From assembly GCA_002479645.1 (NCBI GenBank), contig DLOO01000021.1, forward strand, positions 1 to 5,917: a stretch of DNA of 5,917 bases. Direction: 5' to 3'. Within the stretch, counting starts at the first letter, position 1; every line of letters starts with the position of its first letter. The translations under genes were made by a program, and so were the position numbers. This DNA is from Lachnoclostridium sp. UBA7482 (GTDB lineage Bacteria; Bacillota; Clostridia; Lachnospirales; Lachnospiraceae). Shown here piece by piece: positions 5,896-5,917 of the stretch. The notes under the pieces were generated by a model. The model saw nothing but the letters and a program-made list of their open reading frames with translations, made no database searches and had not been told where the DNA came from.

Positions 5896-5917
5896 CTGCT
5901 CGGGTTTTTGAAAAATC
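5896..5917 (+). repeat. 22-base exact repeat of aldolase gene sequence at the window edge (copy 2)
   Basis: The final 22 bases match 5359-5380 exactly, and the match runs to the last base of the window. Preceding bases (5878-5895) do not resemble the aldolase gene. No gene can be assigned here. Confidence 0.9.

Noticed and set aside
5622..5897. 10-base inverted match (AGCAGGAATG with CATTCCTGCT) around the peptidase fragment, as possible mobile-element ends
   Set aside because: It is short enough to arise by chance, there is no transposase, and no clear target-site duplication borders it.

Overview
The window looks like ordinary chromosomal core sequence from a Gram-positive Clostridia (Bacillota) bacterium, most likely Lachnospiraceae-like. 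The clues are a glgC-glgD pair in which GlgD is a degenerate GlgC paralogue (a Bacillota arrangement), sigma-A type promoters, strong AGGTGG/GAGG ribosome binding sites and moderate GC with AT-rich intergenic DNA. This is inferred from gene content and protein flavour, not from a marker gene.

Layout, left to right. Positions 1-267 are non-coding. They hold a good minus-strand promoter (23-51) that must serve a gene off the left edge, a perfect DnaA box plus three one-mismatch boxes, a bulged inverted repeat, and an inverted repeat with a T-run that should end murC transcription. murC (268-1665, minus) encodes a complete UDP-N-acetylmuramate--L-alanine ligase. The murC-glgC intergenic region contains overlapping divergent -10 elements, a murC leader inverted repeat next to its ribosome binding site, and a proximal promoter for glgC. 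glgC (GTG start at 2002, to 3276) and glgD (3273-4394) overlap by ATGA and form a two-gene operon closed by a hairpin at 4412-4447. A separate strong promoter (4520-4548), with an inverted repeat in its spacer, drives a single-gene unit encoding an HMGL/DRE-TIM aldolase-like metalloenzyme (4612-5577) of unknown substrate. A convergent fragment of an Xaa-Pro aminopeptidase gene (5598-5783, minus) follows; it keeps its promoter and start but loses homology after about 51 codons.

Functionally, glgC and glgD together make ADP-glucose for glycogen synthesis. GlgC carries the catalytic residues; GlgD has lost one metal-binding aspartate and parts of the nucleotide loop and is probably a modulatory subunit. 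MurC belongs to peptidoglycan precursor synthesis and has no obvious link to the glycogen genes beyond sharing the divergent regulatory region.

I see no phage, IS, CRISPR, toxin-antitoxin or defence genes, and no convincing new multi-gene system. The oddest signals are at the right edge: the last 22 bases exactly repeat a segment inside the aldolase gene, and the neighbouring peptidase gene is cut off. Together these suggest either local rearrangement or an assembly artefact at a contig end.
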